From Corythucha ciliata (taxonomy: Eukaryota > Arthropoda > Insecta > Hemiptera > Tingidae), in assembly GCA_038030265.1 (NCBI GenBank), contig CM075940.1:30822305-30886304 (forward strand): DNA of 64,000 nt, written 5' to 3'. The first letter of the stretch is position 1. Each line of letters starts with the position of its first letter. Positions 51,987 through 62,891 of this stretch are shown here, piece by piece. The position numbers and the translations under genes were made by a program. The notes under the pieces are model-generated. The model made no database searches. It was not told the origin of the DNA and worked only from the letters and a program-made list of their open reading frames with translations.

Positions 51987-52722
51987 TTAGATTAACTAAT
52001 AGGAATAATAATATAATTATTATTATTCCTATTAGATCTTTAGTGGTAAATCTTGGATGGAAGTGTGTTTTATCATGGTTTCTATTTAAACCTAAAGGAT
52101 TGTTTGAACCTGTTAAGTGTAAAAATATTAAATGAAGTATAACTATTACAGCAATAACAAAAGGTATAATAAAATGTAAAGTAAAGAAACGATTTAGTGT
52201 AGCATTTCTAACTGAAAATCCACCTCATAATCATTTTACAATTGAATCACCCAAATAAGGAATGGCTGATACTAAATTTGTAATTACTGTAGCCCCTCAT
52301 ATAGATATCTGTCCTCACGGTAGTACATAACCTAAAAATGCTGTTGCTATAGTTGTGATAAAGATAATTACCCCAATATTTCATACTTCTATGAATTTAT
52401 AGGAACCATAATAAATACCTCGCCCTATATGTATATATATACATATAAAAAAAAGTGATGCCCCATTTATATGAATATTTCGAATTATTCATCCGTAATT
52501 AATATCTCGGCAAATATGTATAACTCTTTCAAAAGCTATTTCAATATTAGCTGTATAATGCATAGATAGAAATAATCCTGTTACAATTTGGATAATTAAA
52601 CATAAACCTAATAGTGATCCAAAGTTTCATCATAATGAGATTCTTGAGGGAGATGGTAAATCAATAAGAAGATTATTTAAAATTTTGAATAAGGGTTGAT
52701 TTTTTCGTGTAGCTTTATTCAT
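51986..52722 (-). pseudogene. cob: cob second copy, N-terminal 245 codons only
   Basis: Repeat of 44979-45715 with three transitions seen (for example in GTTTTRTCATGG and CTTGARGGAG). Lacks the C-terminal third, so it cannot encode cytochrome b. Confidence 0.93.
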
Positions 52723-53207
52723 TAATTACTTTTTCGTATAGGGCCTTCTGTTTTTGATACAATAAATGAGATTACTATTATTATTATAAATAAAAATATA
52801 ATTATTATAATTGATGGAATGATAAATTTTGAATTAAATAGTTTATTTATGGTTAATTCTTGATAGATAAGATTGTTACTTATATATATTTCTTTTAAAA
52901 ATATTAGTACTTCTGTTTGTTTAAAAAATAGAAGTACTAATAATATAGCAGGGATTATTGCATTGAATGAAAAAATTATCTTTTCATTCGATGCAATTCT
53001 TGCTATATATATAAATAAAATTAATAAACCTCTAATTATAATTATAATTAATATATAGGAATATCAGAAAGATGAGATAAAAATTGCAGAGATAGATCTT
53101 ACAATAAATGTTTGAATTAATAATGTAAATACTATCGTTAAAGGATTAATTAAAAATATAAATATTAAACTTGATATTATTATTAATATTAAAAATATTG
53201 TTAAAAT
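52722..53207 (-). CDS. nad6: Mitochondrial NADH dehydrogenase subunit 6, complete copy (NUMT)
   Basis: 162 codons including stop in the mitochondrial code, ATT start near 53207 and TAA at 52722-52724 overlapping the cob ATG. Very hydrophobic with several membrane helices and the C-terminal SKTEGPMRKSN, as expected for ND6 of complex I. Confidence 0.9.
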
Positions 53208-53208
53208 A

Positions 53209-53275
53209 CAGCAGGTATTTTAAAATAAAATATTAATTTTGGAGATTAATGAAAAAGTTTATTCTTTTCTGCTGA
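53209..53275 (+). tRNA. trnP: Mitochondrial tRNA-Pro(UGG) (NUMT)
   Basis: Acceptor CAGCAG/CTGCTG; anticodon arm ATTAAT-TTTGGAG-ATTAAT with TGG. Confidence 0.92.
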
Positions 53276-53339
53276 GCAATTAAGATTTTTCTATTTTTTG
53301 ATTTACAAAATCAATGTTTTAATTTAAACTATAAGAGCT
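53275..53339 (-). tRNA. trnT: Mitochondrial tRNA-Thr(UGU) (NUMT)
   Basis: Anticodon arm TTGAT-TTTGTAA-ATCAA with TGT. Acceptor pairs weakly in the middle. Position next to trnP and nad4L as in most arthropods. Confidence 0.85.
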
Positions 53340-53345
53340 ATTTTT

Positions 53346-53624
53346 ATTAAGATTGTTATTTTATGTTTTATTTTTGGTTTAATAGTGATACTTTCTATAC
53401 GAAGACATTTATTATTAACTTTAATTAGTATTGAATTTTTAATAACAATTATTTATTTGATTATATTTTATAATTTTATAATTTTTAGCTATGAATTTTA
53501 TTTTCTTATTTTATTTTTAGTTATAATTGTTTGTGAAGGAGCTCTTGGTTTAAGAATTTTAGTTAGTCTAATTCGTTCTCATGGTAATGATATAATTGGG
53601 TCTTTGTATATAATATTATGATAA
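53346..53624 (+). CDS. nad4L: Mitochondrial NADH dehydrogenase subunit 4L (NUMT)
   Basis: 93 codons including stop, ATT start, TAA at 53622-53624. Contains SIEFLMTIIYLI and [20 protein letters not shown], conserved in ND4L. The last seven bases ATGATAA overlap nad4, the usual animal mitochondrial overlap. Confidence 0.93.
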
Positions 53625-54943
53625 TTTTAATTTTTACAATTTTTTCTTTGATCCCAATTATTTTAAGTAACTCTTATTTTTTAATATTAATTTCATTAAT
53701 ATTAACTTTTTTAATATTAATTTTTTTATCACCTATAAATTACTTATCTTCTTTAAGATATATTTGAGGGTTAGACTCCATTTCATGGGGTTTTATTTTA
53801 TTATTAATTATGATTATTTATTTAATAATTTATTCTAGTTACTCTTATAATCTTTCTAATAAAAGAAAAGAATTTATTCTTATAATTTTTTTTCTTTTAT
53901 TATTTTTATTTTTTTGTTTCTTGTCTACTTCGCTTTTTATATATTATATTTTTTTTGAGGCTTCTTTAATTCCTACGTTATTTTTGATTTTTGGATGAGG
54001 ATACCAACCGGAACGGTTAATAGCTGGCTTTTATTTAATTTTTTATACTTTATTTGCTTCTCTCCCTTTACTTTTAAGAATTTTTTACTTAATTAATGTT
54101 CAAGGGTTGTCTTTTTTTTGGTTAATCAATTTGGATTTAAATTTTTATTTATTTTTATGTTTAACAATAGCTTTTTTGGTAAAAATACCTATGTTTATAC
54201 TACATTTATGGTTACCGAGGGCTCATGTTGAAGCACCTATTTCTGGTTCTATAATTTTGGCAGGTTTATTACTTAAGTTAGGGGGATATGGTTTAATACG
54301 TGTTTCTTTATTTTTATATGAATATATGTGTTTGTATAGTTTATATATTAATTCTTTAAGTTTGTTTGGTGGTTTGGTTTGTGGTTTAATTTGCTGTGTT
54401 CAGCTTGATATAAAGGTTTTGGTAGCTTATTCTTCTGTTTGTCATATATCACTTTGTATTATAGGTATTTTTACTTTAGGTTATTGAGGTTTTGTAGGTT
54501 CTTATATTTTGATATTAGCTCATGGTTTATGCTCTTCTGCTCTTTTTTGTTTAGTTAATATTGTTTATGATCGTTCTGGTAGACGTAGACTTTTAATTAA
54601 TAAAGGGTTTATGATTTTTATACCAAGTCTTTGTTTATTTTGATTTATTTTATGTTCTAATAATATGGGTAGTCCTTTATCTATAAATTTATTTGGTGAA
54701 TTAATATTAATTTTAGGTTTACTTGGGTGAACTACTTCTTCTAGTTTTTTTTTAATATCTATATCTTTTTTAGCATGTGTCTATAGAATATATTTGTTTT
54801 CTTTTGTTAATCATGGGTTTGTTTCTATATATAATTTTTATATTTATAATTGTTCTATTCGGGAATATATATTAATTTTTTTCCATTTGGTTCCTTTAAA
54901 TTTGGTTGGTTTAAAGTTTAATATATTTTTATGTATATTTTAA
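53618..54943 (+). CDS. nad4: Mitochondrial NADH dehydrogenase subunit 4 (NUMT)
   Basis: 441 residues in the mitochondrial code, ATG to TAA at 54941, uninterrupted. Motifs include [38 protein letters not shown] and [10 protein letters not shown], hallmark of this proton-pumping antiporter-like subunit of complex I. Confidence 0.95.
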
Positions 54944-55005
54944 TTTAAGTAGTTTAAGTTAGAATTTTAATTTGTGGTGTTAAAGGTAAATATTTTTCTT
55001 AAATC
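54943..55005 (+). tRNA. trnH: Mitochondrial tRNA-His(GUG) (NUMT)
   Basis: Acceptor ATTTAAG/CTTAAAT, anticodon GTG in loop TTGTGGT. Overlaps the nad4 stop by one base. Confidence 0.9.
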
Positions 55006-55017
55006 GTGTATAAATTT

Positions 55018-56682
55018 ATGTCTTTGTTTTTATTTTTTATCTCTGTTATTTCTTTTTCTGCAGGATTTTTGTTTTTAAATAATTATTTTTCTTTAATAAT
55101 TGATTGGGAAGTATTTAGACTTGCTTCTACATCCTTAACTTTAACCTTTTATATTGATTGAATATCTTTATTTTTTTCTGGTACTGTTTTACTTATTTCT
55201 AGAATAGTTATTTTTTATAGTGATGATTATATATATAATGATGTTTATAGGTTTCGATTTTTAATTTTAGTTTTTTTATTTATTTTATCTATAATACTAA
55301 TAATTTATTCTTTGAATATAGTTAGAATTCTTTTAGGTTGAGATGGTCTTGGTTTGGTTTCTTATTGTTTGGTTATTTATTATCAGAATCCTAGATCTTA
55401 CTCTTCAGGAATATTAACTGTTTTAACTAATCGTGTTGGTGATGTTTTTATTTTAATTGGTATTGGTTGGATCTTTAATTTTGGTAGTTTTAATTTTATT
55501 TATTATTTGGATATAAATTATTCTTGATTAAGATTATTTATTTTTTTATTAATTTTGGCTTCTTTTACTAAAAGAGCTCAATTACCTTTTTCTTCTTGAT
55601 TACCTGCTGCTATAGCAGCTCCTACACCAGTTTCTTCCTTGGTTCATTCATCTACTTTGGTTACTGCTGGTGTTTATTTATTAATTCGATTTGGTAATTT
55701 ATTGTTTATAAGAAGTATAGTTAGTTTGTTTTTTTATGTATCCCTTTTAACTATATTAATATCTGGTATTGGGGCTAATTTTGAGTATGATTTAAAAAAG
55801 ATTGTAGCGTTTTCTACTTTAAGCCAACTTGGTTTAATAATAAGAGTTCTTTTTTCTGGTAATTTTGATCTTTCTTATTTTCATCTTCTTAGACATGCTT
55901 TTTTTAAATCTTTGCTTTTTATATGTTCAGGTTTAATTATTCATAGAATATGTGATAGACAAGATATTCGTTATATAGGTTATATTTTAAATGATAAGCC
56001 TTATATAGGAACTTGCTTTATAGTTTCTAATTTATCTTTATGTGGTTTGTTTTTTACGTCTGGGTTTTATTCTAAGGATATAATTGTTGAGTTTTATCTT
56101 TTTAGTAATTTTAATTTTTTTATAGGTTTCTTATATTTATTTTGTATTTCTTTAACAGTTTGTTACACGATTCGTCTTTTGTTTTATACTTTATTTTTTG
56201 GTGTAGTTACTTTTAGTTTTCGATCTGTTTCTGAGGGACAAAGTTCATTTTTTTCTTTAATTATTTTGTTATTCTTTTCTTTGTTTTTTGGTAGTATATT
56301 TATATGATTAACCTTTTTAACTCCTATTTTATTTTTTTTTCCTTTTTATATTAAAATATTAACTTTTTTTTTTATATTATTTGGTTTATTTATATATGTG
56401 TTATTTTATAATTTGAATATTAAAATTATTTTTTTATTTAATTTTTTTGGAAGTATATGGTATATTATATTTTTAGGTAATTCTTATTTAAACTTTAATT
56501 ACTTTTTTTTATCTTCTTCTTATAAAAGTTTAATTGATGATAGTTGAGGTGAATTTTATGTTTCTTCTTATTTATTTTGTGTACTTTCTTATTTTAGAAT
56601 GAAAATAAATTACATTATTTTTAATAATTTAAAATTTTACATATTTTCATTTTTTATAATTATAATTTATTTTTTTATTTAA
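55018..56682 (+). CDS. nad5: Mitochondrial NADH dehydrogenase subunit 5 (NUMT)
   Basis: 554 residues in the mitochondrial code, ATG 55018 (an in-frame GTG at 55006 next to the tRNA is an alternative) to TAA at 56680. LGWDGLGLVSYCLVIYYQNP, SSLVHSSTLVTAGVYLLIRF and FFKSLLFMCSG are ND5 signatures. Uninterrupted. Confidence 0.95.
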
Positions 56683-56745
56683 TCTAAATAGCTTAAATAA
56701 AAGCTTAGTATTGAAGATACTATGATAAGTTTTACTTTTTGGATA
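56682..56745 (+). tRNA. trnF: Mitochondrial tRNA-Phe(GAA) (NUMT)
   Basis: Acceptor ATCTAAA/TTTGGAT, anticodon GAA in TAGTA-TTGAAGA-TACTA. Confidence 0.9.
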
Positions 56746-56810
56746 AATTTATGAAATTTTATTTATTTTATCATTGAAAATGATATGTTTTATAATTAAA
56801 CTACATAAAT
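56746..56810 (-). tRNA. trnE: Mitochondrial tRNA-Glu(UUC) (NUMT)
   Basis: Acceptor ATTTATG/CATAAAT; anticodon TTC in ATCAT-TTTCA-ATGAT context. Confidence 0.9.
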
Positions 56811-56880
56811 TAAGAGAATAATGGAATTCAACCATTAATAAAGGTAGTTAGCAGCTCCTTTAAAATACATTTTTCTCTTT
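56811..56880 (-). tRNA. trnS1: Mitochondrial tRNA-Ser(GCU) (NUMT)
   Basis: Acceptor AAGAGAA/TTCTCTT; anticodon GCT. The D arm is reduced, as usual for this tRNA in animals. Confidence 0.88.
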
Positions 56881-56946
56881 TAATTGGATTATTTATCATT
56901 TAATTCATTAACAATGAATTGCCTCTATAATTTTGGCTTCAATTAA
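56881..56946 (-). tRNA. trnN: Mitochondrial tRNA-Asn(GUU) (NUMT)
   Basis: Anticodon GTT in TTCAT-TGTTAA-TGAA; acceptor TTAATTG/CCAATTA. Confidence 0.88.
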
Positions 56947-56947
56947 A

Positions 56948-57008
56948 AGTATGAGGATATATCCTTATTATTAGGTCGAAACTAATAGTAAATTTTTACT
57001 TCGTTACT
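56948..57008 (-). tRNA. trnR: Mitochondrial tRNA-Arg(UCG) (NUMT)
   Basis: Anticodon TCG in TTAG-TTTCGAC-CTAA. The acceptor starts AGTA/TACT, with weaker inner pairs. Confidence 0.85.
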
Positions 57009-57072
57009 TTGAGATTAACCTCAAAGGTAATTTTTAATTGCAAATTAAGTGTTATAATTAACTATAATCTCA
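57009..57072 (-). tRNA. trnA: Mitochondrial tRNA-Ala(UGC) (NUMT)
   Basis: Acceptor TGAGATT/AATCTCA, anticodon TGC in TTAAT-TTGCA-ATTAA. Confidence 0.92.
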
Positions 57073-57080
57073 GTTTGATA

Positions 57081-57428
57081 TTAATTCATTCATTCAATTA
57101 CTCCATTTTTTCATTCGTAATATAATCCTGTAATTAAAATTGTAATTACTGTGTAAGATACTATAAATCATAAAGTTATATTTCTTGATTTTAAGGTAAT
57201 AATTATAGGTAAAATTATAACTATTTCTACATCAAAGATTAAAAAAAGAATACCAATTAAGAAGAATTGTGTTGAGAAAGGTAATCGGGATGATCTTTTT
57301 GGGTCAAACCCGCACTCGAAAGGTGTTATTTTATTTCGTTCTATAATTATTTTTTTATTAATAATTATGTGTCCAATAATTATAATAGTTGAAATAGTTA
57401 GAGTTGCTAATATTATTATTATACTTTT

Positions 57429-57432
<4 letters not shown>
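57081..57432 (-). pseudogene. nad3: nad3, main part, interrupted by LINE copy 2 (NUMT)
   Basis: Codes nearly all of ND3 ([35 protein letters not shown]) down to TAA at 57081-57083. The LINE is inserted four to five codons after the start; the start codons lie at 63584-63598. Otherwise open. Confidence 0.95.
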
Positions 57433-57461
<29 letters not shown>

Positions 57462-57499
57462 GGGGAGCAGGGAGGTGGAAATGCCTTTAAGCACGGAGT

Positions 57500-57531
57500 G
57501 CCGGACTCCTGCCTTACGGCAGACAACCGGC
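57500..57531 (-). other. 3' UTR stem-loop of LINE copy 2
   Basis: Same hairpin as in copy 1; one of the few differences between copies (A to T on the plus strand) lies in the internal loop and leaves both stems intact. Confidence 0.7.
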
Positions 57532-57704
57532 TAAAACCACCCCCCCTTATGGGCATCGACTACTGGGGTCATTAGCCCAATGGATGTTGAAGACGTGTTA
57601 TGATGTTATGATTTCAGGAGTATGTTACTGTGATTATTGGCTGTTAATGTTATATTTGATATACTGTACGGAATTTACATGAAGTGTATTAGGTGATTGA
57701 ACTG

Positions 57705-60700
57705 TTACAGGGTGTAGTAGTAATTGGTCATTTTGAGGAACTTGATAATTTCGGGCAATTTCTTGGACGTAGGTTTGAGTAGTTCGTGGTAGGGTAGATT
57801 ATCGAGATGAAGTTGTTGTCGAAGAGCGCTCCAACGGGGACATTCTATGATGATGTGGTTCGTTGTTAGTGGTTGGTCACAGTGTTCGCATACTGGGCGT
57901 GCTCGGCGCACGAGGTGATAACTGTGAGTGAGACGTGTATGTCCTATACGTAACCTATTGATTATGATTTCATCTTTTCTTGTGAGGTCAGCAGTTTTGA
58001 TATGTTGGACTGGATTTATTTGGGGGATAACTGAGTGCATGGTGGATGGGCTACGATCCCAGTCTTGTTGGATTTGTTGATTAGTGATTGTTTTAATGTT
58101 GTTTGCGATGTCGAGGGGCGGTAATGGGGGGAATATTTCAGATTGATCAACGGGTGTATTGGCAATGTCTCTAGCAAGTGCATCGACAAGTTCATTTCCC
58201 GTGATATCGAAATGACTTGGAACCCAGAGAAAACGAATACATTTTTTTGAACAATGGAGGGCAAATAGTTGATGCTGAATGCGTTGGACAAGTGGGTTTA
58301 GTGAGAATTTGTTTTGTATGGCCTGAAGTGAACTCATAGAGTCAGAAATGATGAAAAATTTGGTAGACGGATTATCACGACAGAAGTTGAGGGCTTGGGA
58401 AATCGCCTCAAGCTCCGCTGTTAAAATGCACACTACAGGAGAGAGATGAAAGGAATGGTTGTTGGTGTTGTCAACATAGAAGGCACAACCAACGCCAGTT
58501 ATGGTTTTAGAGGCATCAGTGTAGATTAATATTGAATCAGAGTTTTTGGAAAGAAGTGCTCGAAATTGTTGCATGATTGCAGTTGGATGCAGGTTACACT
58601 TTGCTGCGGTATGTAGGGAAAGATCGATAGATGGGTTAGGGATAAGCCAGGGGTAGATAGAAAAGTCGTCGACAGGAAGGACAGGCGGAAGTTCGAAACG
58701 AATTCTAGTCGATAGTTCGCGAAAGCGAATTGGGAGTGGACGTGTTCGAGTTACAGAGTGAAGGAACTCTGCTGTTGAATCATCGGAATCGAGAATTGAG
58801 TAAAGAAAGTGGTGAGGTCTACTCCGGATAGTATTGGCATATTTTAATAAAAGGTGATTACGTCTGTGATTTAGTGGGGGATGGTTAGCTAATACGTATA
58901 AGGTGTCGGTTGGGCTGGTGCGGAATGCACCAAGAGAGATGCGAAGAGCCTGTGTGTAGAGACGCTCAATCGGTCGAAGCCACGATTTTCTAGCCGAAGC
59001 GTAGATAATAGAAGCGAAGTCGATTTTCGAGCGTATGAGCGATTGAACTACTCGCAGCAGCATGGTTGTATCACTGCCAAAGTGATGGTGTGCTATGACC
59101 TGGAGAACGCGCAGGTCTGATTGACATTTTCGGTGAAGGTGTTGAAGGTGAGGTTTCCAACTGAGGGTATTGTCGAAGATAAGTCCCAAAAATTTGTGTT
59201 TGTCGACGTATTGAATCGGAGAATTTTGTATATGAACAACTGGAGGATTGTGCGGACGTCTTAGATGGCAGAAATGAATAGCTACGGTTTTCTGAGAGGA
59301 GAATGTTAAGCCAAGGTTTCCGGCTTGTGAGACCAGAATATCTACGGCTGTTTGAAAGCTGCGGACATCCCTGTCGCTGGGGTGGGCTGGATATGATTTG
59401 TAGATGGCAATATCGTCAGCGTATAAAGAGATGTTGAAGTCCCTGGGAAGATTGGTTCCTAAAGGTTGAATGGCAATAAGAAAAAGTAAAGTGCTCAGGA
59501 CTGATCCTTGGGGGACACCGTTTTCAAGAGCCCGCGGTATGGACAGGTGGTTACCAATTCGTACTCGGAAAAACCGGTTGGTGAGGAAGTCCTGTAACAC
59601 CAAGGGCAAACTCCCTCGGAGACCCCAGGCATGGAGTTGTTTTAGTGCGCCGTGTCGCCACACGCGATCAAAAGCACTTTTGACGTCAAAGAAAATGGCG
59701 GTGGTATGTGACCGATGGAGGAATGAGGTCTGAATGACGTTTTCCAATTTTATAAGATTATCCAAGACTGAATGTTTCACACGGAACCCTGTTTGAGAGG
59801 AATTTAGAAGTCGGTGTTTTTCCAAGAAGAATTGCAGCCGGTATTGAATTAAATTTTCATAAATTTTTCCCATACATGATGTGAGTGATATCGGGCGATA
59901 ATTGGACACGTCCGAGAGGTTTTGACTATTTTTGGGGATAGGGATGACCGTAGACGTTTTCCAGTTGTCAGAATAGGCGTTGTTCTGCCAAAGAGTATTA
60001 TATAAATTCAGAAGGCATAATTTGTGAGGTTCGGATAGGTTCTTAAATATTTCATTAGGAAGGTGATCCGGCCCTGGTGATTTATGATTTTTAATTTTTT
60101 CCAGAACTCGGTTAAGTTCAGGTAAAGTAAATGGAAGGTTGTAGTCAAGGTTTTCTATGGTGGAAAAATTTAGGGGTTGATGCTCTTCTTCGTGTAATTT
60201 GTACGCCTGAAAGTGGGAAGGGTATTGAGAGGTGGCCGAATTATGATGGAAAAATTTGGAGAAGAGTTCAGCTATATTTTCCTGGCCTTCCACTTTCGTA
60301 TTATCAGAGGACATCATAAATGGTGGGAGAGAGTTGACCGGTTTACCCTTGAGAGTCTGGATCTTGTTCCAAACCTCTCTGGCATCGACCGAGGATGAGA
60401 TTTGGGAAATATATTCACTCCAGGATTTGCGTTTAGCCTCTTGTTTCAGTCGCCTTTCTTGGGCTCGAAGCTGTTTAAAACGAATTAGGTTGTCTTGAGT
60501 AACGTGGCGTTTGAGAAGGTTGAACGCTTGTTTCTTCAGGCGGTTGGTGCTGTGGATTTCAGAGTTCCACCATGGGACTTTTTGTCGTCGAGTGGTGGGT
60601 TTGGATTGTGGGATAACATTGGAGGCTGCATTATAGAGTGATTCGGTGTAGTTGAAGACATCTTGGTTGGCGTCGTTAGTGAGTTCTGGGAACGATAGTG

Positions 60701-61481
60701 AACTATTGAAAGCATGCCAGTCAGTGTTCTTAAAGTACCATTTAGGGGGATATGTAAATCTCTGGCGACTACTATTGTGCGTTATGATAATTGGGAAATG
60801 GTCGGAGTGGTGGAGTTCATCGGCAACTCGCCATGTAAAAGAGGTAGATAACACGGGTGTAGTAATGGAAACATCGATCGAGCTAAATCGACCGGAAGCC
60901 GAAATAAAGTGTGTAGGGGTATCATCGTTGAGGGGAATAAGTGGGAAAGTTTGCAAGATCTGGTTGAAGAGATTCCCTTTAGGAGTGGTGACGGTGGAAC
61001 CCCACGCAGGATGGTGGAGGTTGATGTCTCCTAAGATGAGTACCGGTTGTGGTAATTGATGAAGAAAGTCGTATACTTCTTGGTACGCCCAATGAGTATT
61101 GGGGAGGTAAAAGGAACAAAGAGTAAGCTGAAGGGGATAGGAAATTCGGGCAGCTACGGCCTGAAGGTTGGTGTTGAGATTGATAGGTGTGGGCTGAAGA
61201 TAGGTTTTGATGTATAAGGCAACGCCACCGTGGCTACGCATCGACTGGGTGGTGACGTTTTTATGGAAGGACGTGTATGAGACAGGGTTATACGTTTGGT
61301 GAGGTTTAAAATGCGTTTCTTGGACTGCTATAGCAAGAGGATCATGTTCATTTATGAGGCTTCTTAGCTCATCGATGTGAGCAAAGAGGCCTCTGATGTT
61401 CCACTGAAGGAAAATGTTAGGTTGAGTTAGAGGTGAGGGTTGGAAATTCGTAGGTTGATTTGAGTTATTCTGATTAGGCAT
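57705..61481 (-). CDS. LINE ORF2 polyprotein, copy 2
   Basis: 1258 codons, encoding the same protein as copy 1 as far as I can see, with endonuclease, RT (YADD) and RNase H all intact. Identity with copy 1 at the protein level points to very recent activity of this family. Confidence 0.97.
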   Translation of the reverse strand: MPNQNNSNQPTNFQPSPLTQPNIFLQWNIRGLFAHIDELRSLINEHDPLAIAVQETHFKPHQTYNPVSYTSFHKNVTTQSMRSHGGVALYIKTYLQPTPINLNTNLQAVAARISYPLQLTLCSFYLPNTHWAYQEVYDFLHQLPQPVLILGDINLHHPAWGSTVTTPKGNLFNQILQTFPLIPLNDDTPTHFISASGRFSSIDVSITTPVLSTSFTWRVADELHHSDHFPIIITHNSSRQRFTYPPKWYFKNTDWHAFNSSLSFPELTNDANQDVFNYTESLYNAASNVIPQSKPTTRRQKVPWWNSEIHSTNRLKKQAFNLLKRHVTQDNLIRFKQLRAQERRLKQEAKRKSWSEYISQISSSVDAREVWNKIQTLKGKPVNSLPPFMMSSDNTKVEGQENIAELFSKFFHHNSATSQYPSHFQAYKLHEEEHQPLNFSTIENLDYNLPFTLPELNRVLEKIKNHKSPGPDHLPNEIFKNLSEPHKLCLLNLYNTLWQNNAYSDNWKTSTVIPIPKNSQNLSDVSNYRPISLTSCMGKIYENLIQYRLQFFLEKHRLLNSSQTGFRVKHSVLDNLIKLENVIQTSFLHRSHTTAIFFDVKSAFDRVWRHGALKQLHAWGLRGSLPLVLQDFLTNRFFRVRIGNHLSIPRALENGVPQGSVLSTLLFLIAIQPLGTNLPRDFNISLYADDIAIYKSYPAHPSDRDVRSFQTAVDILVSQAGNLGLTFSSQKTVAIHFCHLRRPHNPPVVHIQNSPIQYVDKHKFLGLIFDNTLSWKPHLQHLHRKCQSDLRVLQVIAHHHFGSDTTMLLRVVQSLIRSKIDFASIIYASARKSWLRPIERLYTQALRISLGAFRTSPTDTLYVLANHPPLNHRRNHLLLKYANTIRSRPHHFLYSILDSDDSTAEFLHSVTRTRPLPIRFRELSTRIRFELPPVLPVDDFSIYPWLIPNPSIDLSLHTAAKCNLHPTAIMQQFRALLSKNSDSILIYTDASKTITGVGCAFYVDNTNNHSFHLSPVVCILTAELEAISQALNFCRDNPSTKFFIISDSMSSLQAIQNKFSLNPLVQRIQHQLFALHCSKKCIRFLWVPSHFDITGNELVDALARDIANTPVDQSEIFPPLPPLDIANNIKTITNQQIQQDWDRSPSTMHSVIPQINPVQHIKTADLTRKDEIIINRLRIGHTRLTHSYHLVRRARPVCEHCDQPLTTNHIIIECPRWSALRQQLHLDNLPYHELLKPTSKKLPEIIKFLKMTNYYYTL

Positions 61482-61508
61482 AAAGAAGTGATTAGACTAG
61501 GAAGTATA

Positions 61509-62891
61509 TTATTCTTTGGTAGATGGTTGCTCTTCAGTTGTAATCGGAGTAGTGGATTGGGAAGAATTTTGTTGTGCTATGAGATGGGCCTCAAGGGCCT
61601 GAACGTCGACAGCAGGTGTTGTTTGAGGTTGAAGAGTTGTTGGTGGTCTTTGGTCTTTTGGCGCAGGGGGTGGTGCACGTTGATCTTGTGGAGTTGTTGG
61701 TCGTGAAGTTTGTATCGACTGGTTGGCCTGGGAGTCGGAAGCAGGGAGCTTCCGCGGGCGTCCCTTCTTCCATCCGGGCTTTCGTTTCCTGCCTTGAACT
61801 TGCCAACTGGAGTCGGTATCGCCACTTGTAGCATCATCAATGTCAGTATTCGGAGCGTCGGTTTCCATGACACTTGCACGGCGAGAGCGAGTGGATCTAG
61901 GTTCATGAAAAGTCGGTGGTTGGAAGGTGGTTGATGTTGAGGTTGGTTTGGGGGTTTTTGTTGATGAGTAGGCAGAGGGATGAGGGTGTAGGGGGAAGGA
62001 TTTTCTGGGAAGGTAGGGTTCAAGGGTATAAGTAGAATTTGCAGCCGGTTTGGCAGCAGTGTGAGCGTATGTAGCTCCCATCACGTACGACGGATTAGTG
62101 ACAATAGCCCTGATTTGTTTGTATGGTAAGTCGCTGTTATATTTCATTTTGATTATTTCTTTTTCGATTTTGAGTCTCGGACATAATGGAGATCTGGCAT
62201 CGTGGTCGTTTTCAGCCGTGGGTGTGTTTGTGCAGTTAATGCAGCGGACTGGTTGTGGGCACATTGTGTCTTCGTGTGTGGGATAGCCACACTTGCAGAG
62301 TGCTTCTGGCGCCCGGCAGTTGGTGGCATTGTGACCAAACCGATAACATCTGAAACACTGAAGGGGAGGAGGTAGATATGGCGTGACGGGTAGTTTGTAC
62401 ATTGCTAGTTTCACTGATTCAGGGGGCGTTGGTGTATTGAATGTTAGCAGTATAGTTCCAGTCGGCACAAGTGAGTCGCCAGTTCTTTTATTGAAGCGTT
62501 TGAAGCTAATTGCATTAATTTCAGCGAGTTCTTCTTGAATTTCGTCATCAGTGGCGTTGTTCAAGTCCTTGCATCGGATTAATCCTTTCGAGATGTTCAA
62601 TGTATTATGTGGTTCGATTTTGATGGGAATGTCTTCGAATAGTTTCAACTGAAGGAGGTAATTTGTTTGTTGCGAATTTTTGGTTTCAATGACGTAGGCT
62701 CCAGTTTTTGTCTTTGTGATTTTCTCAACGTTACCAACGCGGGAAGTTATAAATTTATAGACCTTGAATGGGGACATATTCTCAAAGTTGCCTGTTAATT
62801 TGGACATCACAAGAAATTTAGCGTTTTTCAGGTTCAATATTTTATCACGTAAAAGTTCTCGTTCTTCAATCGATGTCATCTGTTTTTTCAT
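61509..62891 (-). CDS. LINE ORF1 (gag-like RNA-binding protein), copy 2
   Basis: Same as copy 1: 460 codons from the first ATG at 62891, with an open frame that extends upstream to about 63182 without ATG. Three Cys-His knuckles. 27 bases and a second stop separate it from ORF2. Confidence 0.92.
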   Translation of the reverse strand: MKKQMTSIEERELLRDKILNLKNAKFLVMSKLTGNFENMSPFKVYKFITSRVGNVEKITKTKTGAYVIETKNSQQTNYLLQLKLFEDIPIKIEPHNTLNISKGLIRCKDLNNATDDEIQEELAEINAISFKRFNKRTGDSLVPTGTILLTFNTPTPPESVKLAMYKLPVTPYLPPPLQCFRCYRFGHNATNCRAPEALCKCGYPTHEDTMCPQPVRCINCTNTPTAENDHDARSPLCPRLKIEKEIIKMKYNSDLPYKQIRAIVTNPSYVMGATYAHTAAKPAANSTYTLEPYLPRKSFPLHPHPSAYSSTKTPKPTSTSTTFQPPTFHEPRSTRSRRASVMETDAPNTDIDDATSGDTDSSWQVQGRKRKPGWKKGRPRKLPASDSQANQSIQTSRPTTPQDQRAPPPAPKDQRPPTTLQPQTTPAVDVQALEAHLIAQQNSSQSTTPITTEEQPSTKE

